Assembly: GCA_015065725.1 (NCBI GenBank)
Contig: SVPV01000004.1
Span: 1-64,000, forward strand
Direction: 5' to 3'
Source: Oscillospiraceae bacterium
GTDB lineage: Bacteria; Bacillota; Clostridia; Oscillospirales; Acutalibacteraceae
Length of the DNA stretch: 64,000 nucleotides
A program made the position numbers and the translations under genes. The notes below the pieces were generated by a model. The model saw nothing but the letters and a program-made list of their open reading frames with translations, had not been told where the DNA came from and made no database searches. Below, piece by piece: positions 18,881 through 27,858 of the stretch (the stretch's first letter is position 1; each line of letters begins with the position of its first letter).

Positions 18881-19369
18881 TTGAGAAAAATTATAATATG
18901 TATTATGTTGTGTACGGTGCTTTGCGGTTGCGGTGGAAAGGCTGATGCCAAACCCATTCTTAACGATATAAGCTTTGATATTAATATTACATATTATAAT
19001 GAAGGTTATTTTGCCAAGGGTAAAATACAGGATAACACCCTTACGCTCGAAATGAAAGAACCGTCGGAAATTGAGGGTATGGTGCTAATTTTAGGTGAGT
19101 CATCGGTTAAGATTAATTACAAGGGGCTTACCTATGAGCCTACTGAAAACAGTCTTTTGCCGTCGGCGGCAGGTATGCTTTATGATGCACTCTCGGCGGT
19201 TTTAAAGGGTGACATTGAACTTCAAAATGATGAAAAAAATCTTTCGGTTACTAAAAAGCTTCAAAACGGTGAGTTTGTTATGAGGTTTTCGCCTAGCGGC
19301 TTACCTATAGATATAAATTATATGTCGGGTGTATTCAGCGGCGAGTTTTCCAATGTTACTATGTTTTAA
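18881..19369 (+). CDS. Small lipoprotein of unknown function
   Basis: The 162-residue protein starts with a lipoprotein signal (MRKIIICIMLCTVLCGC) whose lipobox is LCGC. The mature part is beta-rich and carries no motif I recognise; it resembles small secreted lipid-binding-like domains in clostridia. It begins at TTG with GGGGAG 9 bases upstream and follows nnr by 17 bases. It lies just ahead of the heat-shock promoter. Confidence 0.72.
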   Translation: MRKIIICIMLCTVLCGCGGKADAKPILNDISFDINITYYNEGYFAKGKIQDNTLTLEMKEPSEIEGMVLILGESSVKINYKGLTYEPTENSLLPSAAGMLYDALSAVLKGDIELQNDEKNLSVTKKLQNGEFVMRFSPSGLPIDINYMSGVFSGEFSNVTMF

Positions 19370-19445
19370 AAGTCAATAAAATTTACAGTTTTTGTGAACA
19401 AATTGTAAAAGGTCAGAAAAAGTCAAACTTTTTTCTTAAAAAGTA

Positions 19446-19473
19446 TTGACTTTTTTCTTTTTGTGACTATAAT
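19446..19473 (+). promoter_or_regulatory. SigA promoter of the hrcA operon
   Basis: TTGACT (19446-19451), a 16-base T-rich spacer and TATAAT (19468-19473). The CIRCE operator begins 8 bases after the -10 box, so bound HrcA would cover the transcription start. Confidence 0.85.
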
Positions 19474-19481
19474 AATAATCG

Positions 19482-19508
19482 CTAGCACTCGAGAGCGTTG
19501 AGTGCTAA
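19482..19508 (+). promoter_or_regulatory. CIRCE operator (HrcA binding site)
   Basis: CTAGCACTC, nine bases, GAGTGCTAA. This matches the CIRCE consensus (TTAGCACTC-N9-GAGTGCTAA) with one mismatch and is placed at the start of the hrcA transcript. It predicts autorepression of the whole chaperone operon until heat or misfolding titrates GroE/HrcA. Confidence 0.95.
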
Positions 19509-19540
19509 AACTCAAAAATCTTGCTAGGCGAGGTGAAATA

Positions 19541-20572
19541 ATGGAGCTTAGTTCAAGAAAACGTGCAGTTTTAGAGGCTATTGTCAGGGCTTATATTGAA
19601 ACGGGTGAACCCGTAGGCTCCAAAATTTTAACCGAGCTTATGGAAAATGCTCCCTCATCGGCAACTATCAGAAATGAAATGAGTGAGCTTACAAGTTTAG
19701 GCCTTTTAGAACAGCCACACGTTTCGGCGGGCAGGGTACCTACTACCGACGCATACCGTTTGTTTGTAAATTCCTTTATGCGAATGAGTGAGCTTAATGA
19801 CAGCACAAAGGAATATATTGATTCACTGCTTTCTGACGTGGCGGTAGATGCCGAAAAGCTGCGAATACGTTCTGCTGAAATACTTTCTGCACTCACAGGC
19901 TTTACGGCGTTTTGCTATAATTCGGTTGATAGCGATGTCACTCTTAAGAGGGTTGAGGTTTTAAAAATAAGCCGACATTCGCTTATGCTTTTTATGCTAA
20001 CCTCTGACGGCAGAACAAGGAATAGTGTTTGCCGACTTGATACACCCTTTACGGCAGAACTTAAAGAACAGCTTGAAGGTATAATTAAAACCCGTCTATA
20101 TAGAAAACCGCTTTGTGAACTTAATAAGGCGTATCTTCAAAATGTGGTAGCACTTTCTGGTCTTAATTCGTTTTTACTTATGCAACCGCTGACACAGCTT
20201 TTTAATATGGCTGATGATGCCGCACAAAGTAGAATATATATCGGCGGAAATTCGTGTGCTTACAATGTTTTCGGTGAAGATAAGGCACGTCGGGTACTTT
20301 CACTGTTGTCACGTGCTGAGCCAATAAGCTCGATTTGTGATGAGCTTCAGGGTGATTCGAGTGTGATTTTCGGTGATGATACACCTTATGCCGACCTAAA
20401 AAACACCGTTATGGCGGTTAGCAAATACGGCAAAGCCGATAAGTCTACGGGCGGAATCGGTATAATAGCGTCTGATAGAATGTCCTACGAGCAGATTGTT
20501 CCAAGTGTGGAATACTTAGCTTCTCGGTTGACACATATATTAAAGGAATTTAAAAAGGATATGGAGGATTGA
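19541..20572 (+). CDS. hrcA: Heat-inducible transcription repressor HrcA
   Basis: HrcA represses chaperone genes through CIRCE. The winged-helix N-terminus reads LSSRKRAVLEAIVRAYIETGEPVGSKIL, followed by SSATIRNEMSELTSLGLLEQPHVSAGRVPT, both highly conserved. The central and C-terminal GAF-like part (FGDDT, GGIGIIASDRMSYEQIVPSVEYLA) is intact. The length is 343 residues from the ATG at 19541 with GAGGTG upstream. It is first in hrcA-grpE-dnaK-dnaJ, the standard Firmicutes order. Confidence 0.97.
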   Translation: MELSSRKRAVLEAIVRAYIETGEPVGSKILTELMENAPSSATIRNEMSELTSLGLLEQPHVSAGRVPTTDAYRLFVNSFMRMSELNDSTKEYIDSLLSDVAVDAEKLRIRSAEILSALTGFTAFCYNSVDSDVTLKRVEVLKISRHSLMLFMLTSDGRTRNSVCRLDTPFTAELKEQLEGIIKTRLYRKPLCELNKAYLQNVVALSGLNSFLLMQPLTQLFNMADDAAQSRIYIGGNSCAYNVFGEDKARRVLSLLSRAEPISSICDELQGDSSVIFGDDTPYADLKNTVMAVSKYGKADKSTGGIGIIASDRMSYEQIVPSVEYLASRLTHILKEFKKDMED

Positions 20573-20576
20573 TTTC

Positions 20577-21119
20577 GTGGCTGACGAAATAAAGAACGAA
20601 ACGGTCGAAAACGCAGAGGCAGAGGAAGTCGAAGTAGAAAAGACTGCCCCTAAAAAAGAAAAGAAAAAGAGCAAAAAGGATGTTGAGTTAGAGTCACTTC
20701 GTACACAGCTTGAGGAAAAAAGCGATTTACTTTTCCGCACCGCCGCTGAGTTTGATAACTACAAAAAGCGTACCGAGCGTGAAAAGGCTTCTGTGGCAGA
20801 ATATGCCAAGGCAGGAATAATCAAAAAGCTTTTACCTATACTTGATAATGTTGACAGGGCAGCCGAGGCTGACAAAGAAACTGCCGACTATATTAAGGGT
20901 GTTGAGCTTATAATCAAGCAGTTCGAGGGCTTGGCAGGTGAGCTTGGCATTGAAGAAGTAGCACAGATTGGACAGAGCTTTGATCCTAATTTTCACGAGG
21001 CAGTAATGCATACAGAGGATGAAAATTTAGGCGAAAATGTAATATCACAGGTGCTTCAAAAGGGCTATAAAATCGGCGATACCGTAATCCGTCCCGCAAT
21101 GGTAGCGGTAGCCAATTAA
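20577..21119 (+). CDS. grpE: Nucleotide exchange factor GrpE
   Basis: GrpE releases ADP from DnaK. The first ~40 residues are a charged, Lys/Glu-rich tail, followed by the long dimerising coiled coil (LRTQLEEKSDLLFRTAAEFDNYKKR). The C-terminal beta domain holds the family signature FDPNFHEAVMH...GYKIGDTVIRPAMVAVA. It starts at GTG, 4 bases after the hrcA stop, with GGAGGA upstream. Confidence 0.97.
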   Translation: MADEIKNETVENAEAEEVEVEKTAPKKEKKKSKKDVELESLRTQLEEKSDLLFRTAAEFDNYKKRTEREKASVAEYAKAGIIKKLLPILDNVDRAAEADKETADYIKGVELIIKQFEGLAGELGIEEVAQIGQSFDPNFHEAVMHTEDENLGENVISQVLQKGYKIGDTVIRPAMVAVAN

Positions 21120-21161
21120 AATAGAAAATAAACACATATATATCTTAGGAGGAAAATTATT

Positions 21162-22997
21162 ATGGGAAAAATTATTGGTATTGACTTAGGTACAACAAAC
21201 TCTTGCGTAGCAGTTATGGAGGGCGGCGAGCCGGTTGTAATCGCTAATGCAGAGGGTTCAAGAACAACACCGTCTGTTGTAGCATTCTCAAAAACAGGCG
21301 AGCGTATGGTAGGTCAGGTTGCAAAGCGTCAGGCTATTACAAACCCCGACCGTACAATCAGCTCTATCAAGCGTGAAATGGGTACAGCTTACACCGTTTC
21401 TATCGACGACAAAAAGTACACACCTCAAGAAATTTCGGCTATTATTCTTCAAAAGCTAAAGGCTGATGCCGAGGCATATCTTGGTCAAACTGTAACCGAG
21501 GCTGTAATCACAGTTCCTGCTTACTTTACAGATGCACAGCGTCAAGCTACTAAAGATGCAGGTAAAATTGCAGGTCTTGAGGTTAAGCGTATTATAAACG
21601 AGCCTACTGCTGCTGCTCTTGCTTACAGTATTGATAAGGAAGACGACCAAAAGGTTATGGTTTATGACCTTGGCGGCGGTACCTTCGACGTATCTATTAT
21701 CGAAATGGGAGACGGCGTACAAGAGGTTTTGGCAACCGCAGGTAACAACAAACTAGGCGGTGACGACTTTGATAAGCGTATAATGGACTATATCGTTGCT
21801 ACCTTTAAGGCAGAGCAGGGTATTGACTTATCAAACGATAAGATGGCTATGCAGCGTGTGAAAGAAGCCGCAGAAAAGGCTAAAATTGAGCTTTCGGGTA
21901 TGACTACTGCTGATATTAATCTTCCATTTATCACAGCAGACGCTACAGGTCCTAAGCACTTTGAAACCACACTTACAAGAGCAAAGTTTAACGAGCTTAC
22001 TGCTGACCTTGTAGAAGCTACTATGGCTCCTGTTCGTCAGGCACTTTCTGACTCTGGTCTTTCAAAGGGTGACATAAACAAGGTGCTTATGGTAGGCGGT
22101 TCTTCAAGAATCCCTGCTGTTCAAGAGGCAGTTAAAAACTTTATCGGCAGCGAGCCCTTCAAGGGCATCAACCCCGATGAGTGCGTAGCTTTAGGTGCAA
22201 GCCTACAAGCAGGTGTTTTAGGCGGCGATGTTAAGGGTCTATTACTTCTTGACGTTACACCTCTTTCTCTTGGTATTGAAACAATGGGCGGTATTTCTAC
22301 AAAGGTAATCGAGCGTAATACCACTATTCCTACCAAAAAGAGTCAGATATTCTCTACTGCTGCAGACGGTCAGACCTCTGTTGAGGTACACGTTTTACAG
22401 GGTGAGCGTGAATTTGCAAAGGATAACAAGACTTTAGGTGTATTCCACCTTGACGGTATAGCATCTGCTCCTCGCGGTATTCCGCAGATTGAGGTTACAT
22501 TTGATATCGATGCTAACGGTATTGTTCACGTATCTGCAAAGGATTTAGGCACAGGTAAAGAAAACGATATTACTATTACCGCTAGCACCAATATGTCTAA
22601 AGAAGATATCGATAAGGCAGTTAAGGAAGCTGAGGAATATGCAGCAGAGGATAAAAAGCGTCGCGAGAGCGTTGACGTTAGAAACAATGCTGACCAAATG
22701 ATTTATCAAACCGATAAGACTGTTTCTGAATTCGGCGATAAGCTAACAGACGAAGAAAAGGCTAAGATTGATGCTGCAAAGGCAGCTCTTACCGAAGCAT
22801 TAAGCGGTGAGGATATCGAGGTTATTAAGGCAAAGCAAGAAGAACTTCAAAAAGAGCTTTTTGCTGTAAGCGAAAAGGTTTATAAAGCAGCAGCTGAAGC
22901 ACAACAGGCAGCACAGGGCGGTGCTGATGCACAGGGTGCTCCTGCAGACGATAATGTTTACGAGGCAGACTTTACCGACGTAGACGAGAATAAATAA
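21162..22997 (+). CDS. dnaK: Chaperone protein DnaK (Hsp70)
   Basis: The ATP-dependent Hsp70 chaperone has the ATPase signatures [32 protein letters not shown] and [14 protein letters not shown], and the substrate domain from about residue 365 ([16 protein letters not shown]). It lacks the 24-residue insertion of Gram-negative DnaK, as expected for Firmicutes. The lid ends in an Ala/Gln-rich segment and an acidic tail. AGGAGG lies ahead of the ATG. Confidence 0.98.
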   Translation: MGKIIGIDLGTTNSCVAVMEGGEPVVIANAEGSRTTPSVVAFSKTGERMVGQVAKRQAITNPDRTISSIKREMGTAYTVSIDDKKYTPQEISAIILQKLKADAEAYLGQTVTEAVITVPAYFTDAQRQATKDAGKIAGLEVKRIINEPTAAALAYSIDKEDDQKVMVYDLGGGTFDVSIIEMGDGVQEVLATAGNNKLGGDDFDKRIMDYIVATFKAEQGIDLSNDKMAMQRVKEAAEKAKIELSGMTTADINLPFITADATGPKHFETTLTRAKFNELTADLVEATMAPVRQALSDSGLSKGDINKVLMVGGSSRIPAVQEAVKNFIGSEPFKGINPDECVALGASLQAGVLGGDVKGLLLLDVTPLSLGIETMGGISTKVIERNTTIPTKKSQIFSTAADGQTSVEVHVLQGEREFAKDNKTLGVFHLDGIASAPRGIPQIEVTFDIDANGIVHVSAKDLGTGKENDITITASTNMSKEDIDKAVKEAEEYAAEDKKRRESVDVRNNADQMIYQTDKTVSEFGDKLTDEEKAKIDAAKAALTEALSGEDIEVIKAKQEELQKELFAVSEKVYKAAAEAQQAAQGGADAQGAPADDNVYEADFTDVDENK

Positions 22998-23015
22998 TCG
23001 GAAAACCGATTATTG
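22994..23015 (+). other. Hairpin at the dnaK stop codon
   Basis: AATAATCGG-AAAA-CCGATTATT is a perfect 9-bp stem that begins inside the dnaK stop region. Without a long T-run it is more likely an attenuator or RNA-stability element than a full terminator. Confidence 0.6.
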
Positions 23016-23033
23016 TTTGTAAGTGACGACTTA

Positions 23034-23107
23034 GTAGGGACCGGCGTCCTCGACGGTCCGTTAGGATATTTGAAATTTAACGGACAGTCCGGGAGGCCTG
23101 TCCCTAC
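23034..23107. repeat. 74-bp palindromic (MITE/REP-like) element between dnaK and dnaJ
   Basis: Two ~30-base arms are inverted copies of each other with about five mismatches, starting GTAGGGAC and ending GTCCCTAC. The loop is GATATTTGAAATT. The GC-rich arms contrast with the AT-rich surroundings and it encodes nothing. It sits in the only sizeable gap of the chaperone operon. Flanking TTA and ATAA could be remnants of a TA target. Confidence 0.75.
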
Positions 23108-23132
23108 ATAATGTATATTAGGAGAATTTTTT

Positions 23133-24296
23133 GTGGCGGAAGAAAAAAGAGATTATTACGAAGTCTTAGGCGTTGACAAATCTGTTAATGATGATGACTT
23201 AAAAAAAGCTTACAGAAAAGCGGCAAAAAAATATCACCCCGACCTAAATCCTAACAGTGCCGAGGCTGAAAAGAAGTTCAAAGAGGTTAATGAAGCCTAC
23301 GAGGTACTCTCTGACAGTGAAAAAAGGGCAAGATATGACCAATTCGGTCACGCGGGTGTAGACCCCAATTTCGGTGCCGGCGGCGGATACGGCGGTGGCG
23401 GTTTTGGCGGTGGATTTGGCGATTTTGGCGACCTTGGGGATATTTTCAGTTCCTTTTTCGGTGGCGGATTTGGTGGCGGCGGCAGACGCAGTAATCCAAA
23501 TGCACCAAGACGCGGTAACGATGTTTCTGCAGTTGCTAATGTTTCCTTTGAGGAAGCGGCAAAGGGCTGTAAAAAGACCGTAAAAGTTACTAAAATAGAC
23601 ACCTGTACCGATTGCGGCGGCAGTGGTGCCGAAAAGGGTAGCAGTGCTAAGACCTGTCCCGTTTGTCACGGTAGCGGTCAGGTTACAAGTGTACAGCGTA
23701 CACCATTTGGTCAAATGCAAACACAAAGCGTTTGCGGAAACTGTCACGGTAGCGGTAAAATTATTGATAATCCCTGTAAAACCTGTGCAGGTAAGGGTAG
23801 AATACGCCATACCGTAGAACGTACGGTTGATATTCCTGCCGGTATTGATGACGGACAGATTATCAGTATTCGCGGTGGCGGTGACGATGGTGTTAACGGC
23901 GGACCTGCAGGCGATTTACGTATAAGTGTAAACGTTCGTCCTCACCCGATATTTGAGCGTGACGGATATGATGTTTACTGCGAAATTCCTATTACCTTTA
24001 CACAGGCGGCTTTGGGTGCGGAAATTATTGTACCTACGCTTGACGGTAAGGTAAAGCTTAATATCCACGAGGGTACACAACACGGTAATGAGTTTAAGCT
24101 TAAAGGCAAGGGCATACAAAGGCTTCACTATTCGGGCAAGGGTGACCAATATGTTCGTATAATTGTTGAAGTGCCTAAAGACCTTTCAAAAGCACAAAAA
24201 GAAAAATTACGTGAGTTTGATGAGTTGTCAAACGATAAAAACTATAAAAAGCAAAAGTCCTTTATGGATAAGGTAAAGGATTTCTTTGTGGATTAA
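23133..24296 (+). CDS. dnaJ: Chaperone protein DnaJ (Hsp40)
   Basis: DnaJ stimulates DnaK ATPase. The J domain ([31 protein letters not shown], with HPD) is followed by a Gly/Phe-rich linker. Four CxxCxGxG zinc repeats follow ([32 protein letters not shown]), then the C-terminal substrate domain. It begins at GTG with GGAGAA upstream and is the fourth gene of the HrcA operon, separated from dnaK by a hairpin and a palindromic repeat. Confidence 0.98.
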   Translation: MAEEKRDYYEVLGVDKSVNDDDLKKAYRKAAKKYHPDLNPNSAEAEKKFKEVNEAYEVLSDSEKRARYDQFGHAGVDPNFGAGGGYGGGGFGGGFGDFGDLGDIFSSFFGGGFGGGGRRSNPNAPRRGNDVSAVANVSFEEAAKGCKKTVKVTKIDTCTDCGGSGAEKGSSAKTCPVCHGSGQVTSVQRTPFGQMQTQSVCGNCHGSGKIIDNPCKTCAGKGRIRHTVERTVDIPAGIDDGQIISIRGGGDDGVNGGPAGDLRISVNVRPHPIFERDGYDVYCEIPITFTQAALGAEIIVPTLDGKVKLNIHEGTQHGNEFKLKGKGIQRLHYSGKGDQYVRIIVEVPKDLSKAQKEKLREFDELSNDKNYKKQKSFMDKVKDFFVD

Positions 24297-24304
24297 AATA
24301 CCCC

Positions 24305-24324
24305 AAACCGCTTCAGTAGCGGTT
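24305..24324 (+). other. Small hairpin after dnaJ
   Basis: AACCGCT-TCAGT-AGCGGTT lies between dnaJ and the next gene. There is no T-run, so it may be only a partial barrier to read-through or an RNA processing site. Confidence 0.45.
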
Positions 24325-24349
24325 ACTAATAAATAATGAGGTAACAAAA

Positions 24350-25354
24350 ATGAAAAGAATTTTAATGCTTGCACTTTCCTTAGTTTTAATACTCGCAACA
24401 CTTGTAGGCTGTGGCAAAGACGAGCGTATACTTTATAATGTTGATTTATCAAAGCATATTAAAGTCGGCGACTATAAAGGTGTAGAGGTTGATACCAACA
24501 GCGATGAGTATAAAACACAGTATCAGACCGAGATTGATAACGATGTTATTGGCAATGAGCTATATAACGAGTTAAAAGAGGGTACCGTACAAGACGGTGA
24601 TATTACAAATATAGATTATGTAGGTAAAAAAGACGGTGTCGCTTTTGAGGGCGGTACAGCAGACGGATACGAACTAGAAATAGGTTCAAATAGCTTTATT
24701 GACGGTTTTGAAGACGGACTTATAGGTGTAGAGGTAGGTTCTACTGTAGACCTTAATCTAAAATTCCCTGAAAATTACGGTAATGAAGAGTTAAACGGTG
24801 CTGCTGTAGTATTTACTGTAACAGTTAATTCCGTAAAGCGTGCAATGGAACCTAAAGAAGCTTATAAAGAACTTGGCTTTAAAACTTTAAAAGCTTATGA
24901 ATTAGACCTAAAAAATCGTGCGGCATCAGCTTGCGTTATAAACAAGCTTACCGAGGATGCGAAGATTATAAAATATTCCGAAAAGGATGTAGATTTGCTT
25001 TATAATCAAGAACATTCTCAAATGGAAACTTATTATTCTGCATATTACGGTATGACTCTCGAAAGTATTCTTTCACAGTCAGGTATGACAGAGGAAGATT
25101 TCAAAAAACAAGTTCTTGAAAATTCAACATACCCAAACTCAAAGGCACAAATGGTTCTTTATTATATTTTTGATAAAGAGGGTATGAGTGTTACCAAAGA
25201 CGAAATAAATGCTAAAATAAAGGAAATTGTTGAGAAAAATGAGGGTGCTACAACCGATACTGTAAAGGAATACTACGGTGAATATTATTTCGAATATCTG
25301 GTTGTAAGCGAAAAGGTTTCAGATTTCCTTTGTGAAAATGCTAAAGTAAAATGA
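24350..25354 (+). CDS. FKBP-type peptidyl-prolyl isomerase lipoprotein (trigger-factor-like)
   Basis: A lipoprotein signal (MKRILMLALSLVLILATLVGC, Cys21) precedes a trigger-factor-like arrangement. It has a short N-terminal helix region, an FKBP fold at about residues 80-165 (GDITNIDYVGKKDGVAFEGGTA, GSNSFIDGFEDGLIGVEVGS), then a helical chaperone-like C-terminus. It probably assists folding of exported proteins outside the membrane, parallel to PrsA. It overlaps the next gene by 4 bases. Confidence 0.88.
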   Translation: MKRILMLALSLVLILATLVGCGKDERILYNVDLSKHIKVGDYKGVEVDTNSDEYKTQYQTEIDNDVIGNELYNELKEGTVQDGDITNIDYVGKKDGVAFEGGTADGYELEIGSNSFIDGFEDGLIGVEVGSTVDLNLKFPENYGNEELNGAAVVFTVTVNSVKRAMEPKEAYKELGFKTLKAYELDLKNRAASACVINKLTEDAKIIKYSEKDVDLLYNQEHSQMETYYSAYYGMTLESILSQSGMTEEDFKKQVLENSTYPNSKAQMVLYYIFDKEGMSVTKDEINAKIKEIVEKNEGATTDTVKEYYGEYYFEYLVVSEKVSDFLCENAKVK

Positions 25355-25920
25355 TTTATATTTATAAGTCAAGCATAAACGATATTTCGATTATAGATTA
25401 TGAAAATGAATATAGCTGTCTTTCGCAAAACGAAAGACAGCGACTTTCTGTTTATAAAGGCGAAAAGGATAAAAAACGTTCACTTGCAACTAAAGTCTTA
25501 TTGCGAAAAGCGGTGTTAGAAAAATACAGTATAAAAGACTTTTCTTTAAAACGTGCAGAAAACGGTAAACCCTTTTTAGATTTTTGCAAGCTTTCATTAT
25601 CTCATTCGGGTGATATGGCTGTATGTGCCGTTTCTTCAAATGAGGTGGGAATAGATATCGAAAAGATTAAGGATATAAAACCGAGAAACAAATACAAACT
25701 GTTCACACCCGACGAAAACGATTATGTAAATAAATGTGATGATAATAAAAACATAAGGTTTTTAGAGATATGGACACGCAAAGAAGCACTTTTAAAATGC
25801 AGTGGTATAATGGGAGAACGGATTTCTAAACAGTCTGTTCTTGACAATAATAGCAATTATGTATTTAAAACCGAGATTTTGGACGGATACGTATTATCGA
25901 GCTGTGAACCAAAAATATAA
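25351..25920 (+). CDS. 4'-phosphopantetheinyl transferase (Sfp-type)
   Basis: Sfp-type enzymes move phosphopantetheine from CoA to a carrier-protein serine. The family motifs are visible: LSLSHSGDMAVCAVS, VGIDIEKI and FLEIWTRKEALLKCSG, giving the Mg-binding Asp/Glu residues. At 189 residues it is shorter than Sfp (~220), mainly at the C-terminus. Its ATG overlaps the preceding stop (ATGA), so it is translated with the FKBP lipoprotein gene. Which carrier protein it serves is not shown here. Confidence 0.9.
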   Translation: MIYIYKSSINDISIIDYENEYSCLSQNERQRLSVYKGEKDKKRSLATKVLLRKAVLEKYSIKDFSLKRAENGKPFLDFCKLSLSHSGDMAVCAVSSNEVGIDIEKIKDIKPRNKYKLFTPDENDYVNKCDDNKNIRFLEIWTRKEALLKCSGIMGERISKQSVLDNNSNYVFKTEILDGYVLSSCEPKI

Positions 25921-25929
25921 AGCTAAAAA

Positions 25930-25966
25930 TTCCGAGCAATACCTTTTGGTACTGCTCGGTTTTTTC
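25930..25966 (+). terminator. Terminator after the phosphopantetheinyl transferase
   Basis: CCGAGCA-TACC / GGTA-TGCTCGG with a run of T directly after. Confidence 0.9.
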
Positions 25967-25983
25967 TTTTTTAAAATAAAAAG

Positions 25984-26009
25984 CCGACGGTATACTGCTG
26001 TCGGTTTTT
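25984..26009 (+). terminator. Second terminator-like hairpin upstream of the phage cassette
   Basis: CCGAC and GTCGG with a partial inner stem and five T. Together with the previous hairpin it isolates the phage cassette from the host operon. Confidence 0.65.
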
Positions 26010-26086
26010 GGTATTTAATGGCATTTGTCTGTCGGCGAATGACGTCTTTAATAAGGGTATAGTTTATCTCGCAGGGAGGTGAAGCT

Positions 26087-26377
26087 ATGAAGGACACAAA
26101 TCTACTGTTAAACGGTGCCCTTAATGCATTACTTAATGAAAAGCTATCCGAGCGGGAGGTAGAATCGCTTAAAGAGGAAGGGTTTAATCTTAAAAACCAA
26201 AAACGCAGTGCCGCAGTTATGATAGCACTTTATAAAAAGGCAGCAGCAGGCGACCTTTCTGCTATTAAGGAGCTCCGTAGCATCGCGGGTGATGAGCAGC
26301 AACCTGAACGGAGTGCTAAAAAGGCGGTGATAATTATTGATGACATCGAGTCTTCGAATGTCACAGATAGTAGGTAA
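26087..26377 (+). CDS. Putative small terminase subunit
   Basis: The 96-residue protein precedes and overlaps the large terminase gene, the usual place of TerS. It is mostly helical and charged (LNEKLSEREVESLKEEGFNL, MIALYKKAAAGDLSAIKELRSIAG). No helix-turn-helix is clearly recognisable. GGGAGGTGA lies 5-6 bases before the ATG. The assignment rests mainly on position. Confidence 0.6.
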   Translation: MKDTNLLLNGALNALLNEKLSEREVESLKEEGFNLKNQKRSAAVMIALYKKAAAGDLSAIKELRSIAGDEQQPERSAKKAVIIIDDIESSNVTDSR

Positions 26378-27647
26378 CGGCTATGACGATTTCTGGAACT
26401 GCCAAAAACGCTACAGAGTGTTAAAGGGCGGCAAAGGAAGTAAAAAAAGCACAACGACAGCCCTTAATTTTATATACAGAATTATGAAATATAAGGACTC
26501 AAATCTTTTGGTGGTACGTCAGATTATGAATACCCACCGCGACAGCACCTTTGCTCAGCTACGTTGGGCACAGGAAAAGCTTGGTGTTTCTGCTCTTTGG
26601 TTAAATAAGGTGTCGCCGATGGAAATGACCTATCTGCCTACGGGGCAGAAGATACTTTTTCGCGGCTTCGATGATGTTTTGAAGTTGGCTTCAACCACCG
26701 TACCTACGGGATATCTTTGTTGGGTTTGGGTGGAGGAGGCTTACGAAATTGCTCGTGAGGAGGATTTCGAAAAGCTTGACCTGTCAATACCGCGAGGAAA
26801 AATTCCCGATCCGCTTTTCAAGCAGACCACGCTAACCTTTAATCCTTGGAGTGAGGCACATTGGCTGAAATCAAGATTTTTCGACCGCAAAAGCGATAAT
26901 ACGGCGGTGTTTTCGACCAACTATCTTATTAATGAATTTTTAGACGAAACCGACCGCAAGGTATTTGAACAGATGAAGGAGAAAAACAGAAGACGCTACG
27001 AGGTAGCAGGACTTGGAAATTGGGGTGTAGCTGAGGGACTTGTTTTTGAAAACTGGGAGGTAGGCATACCCGAAATAGCAAGGGAAGACGAGCATTTATG
27101 GAAAAGCTTCTTCGGTCTTGATTATGGTTACACAAACGACCCCACCGCCTTTGTGGCATTTAAGGCAAATACACGGGATAAGCTTATATATATTTATGAT
27201 GAATTTTACAAAAAAAGAATGCTTAACTGTGATATTGCCGAAGAAATAAAGCGTCGCGGATATGCCAAAGAGCGAATTCGTGCCGACTGTGCCGAGCCTA
27301 AATCCAACGACGATTTAAAGCGTCTTGGAATTAGTAGAATAATGCCGTCGGTAAAGGGTAGGGACAGTATTTTGAATGGCATTTCAAAAATATGCGAATA
27401 CAAAATTTTCGTTGACCCTAAATGCGTTAATATGATACGCGAGCTTTCAAGCTATGTATACGACACACGGGCTAGAGAAAACGGAATGTTACTTCCCGTA
27501 GATGAGAATAACCATCTTTGTGATGCACTGCGTTACGCTTTTGAGGACGTAAAGTTTTTCAAAGCATCAAACTCTAACGGGGAGGAAAGCGGCGGTATGA
27601 GGCTTGGTATTACGGGGTCGGATTTTAAGAAAGGATGGAGCATATGA
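26340..27647 (+). CDS. Phage terminase large subunit (PBSX-like)
   Basis: TerL is the ATP-driven DNA packaging motor and nuclease. Walker A is LKGGKGSKKST near residue 28 (a variant with Lys for Gly). Walker B is VWVEEAYEI. The nuclease domain begins FFGLDYGYTNDPTAFVAF and continues with RADCAEPKSNDD and the C-terminal CDALRYAFED. The 435-residue length is typical. The start is uncertain (ATG 26340 or 26358); both overlap the preceding gene. Confidence 0.95.
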   Translation: MTSSLRMSQIVGNGYDDFWNCQKRYRVLKGGKGSKKSTTTALNFIYRIMKYKDSNLLVVRQIMNTHRDSTFAQLRWAQEKLGVSALWLNKVSPMEMTYLPTGQKILFRGFDDVLKLASTTVPTGYLCWVWVEEAYEIAREEDFEKLDLSIPRGKIPDPLFKQTTLTFNPWSEAHWLKSRFFDRKSDNTAVFSTNYLINEFLDETDRKVFEQMKEKNRRRYEVAGLGNWGVAEGLVFENWEVGIPEIAREDEHLWKSFFGLDYGYTNDPTAFVAFKANTRDKLIYIYDEFYKKRMLNCDIAEEIKRRGYAKERIRADCAEPKSNDDLKRLGISRIMPSVKGRDSILNGISKICEYKIFVDPKCVNMIRELSSYVYDTRARENGMLLPVDENNHLCDALRYAFEDVKFFKASNSNGEESGGMRLGITGSDFKKGWSI

Positions 27648-27841
27648 GCGTTTTTAGCTTTTTAGCGGTTTGTGTGGCGGCGTTTTTATTCGGTATGCTT
27701 GTAGGAGTTATGGGCAATACTGCAAAAAACACTGTATCGCCTATCAAATTTAAAAATCATAGAGAGGATATAAGCTCTCTTGCTATGACCAACCGCGAAT
27801 ACAGAAATTTTCTTAATTACGACGGCACCGAACAGAATTAG
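27644..27841 (+). CDS. Small single-pass membrane protein in the phage cassette
   Basis: The 65-residue product has one N-terminal membrane helix (FSFLAVCVAAFLFGMLVGVMG) and a hydrophilic tail. Its ATG overlaps the terL stop (ATGA), with AAGGA upstream. It has no charge pattern typical of a two-helix holin. A single-helix protein between terminase and scaffold genes is unusual; a pinholin-like or membrane-docking role is conceivable but unproven. Confidence 0.65.
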   Translation: MSVFSFLAVCVAAFLFGMLVGVMGNTAKNTVSPIKFKNHREDISSLAMTNREYRNFLNYDGTEQN

Positions 27842-27858
27842 TACTAAAGGAGAAAAAT

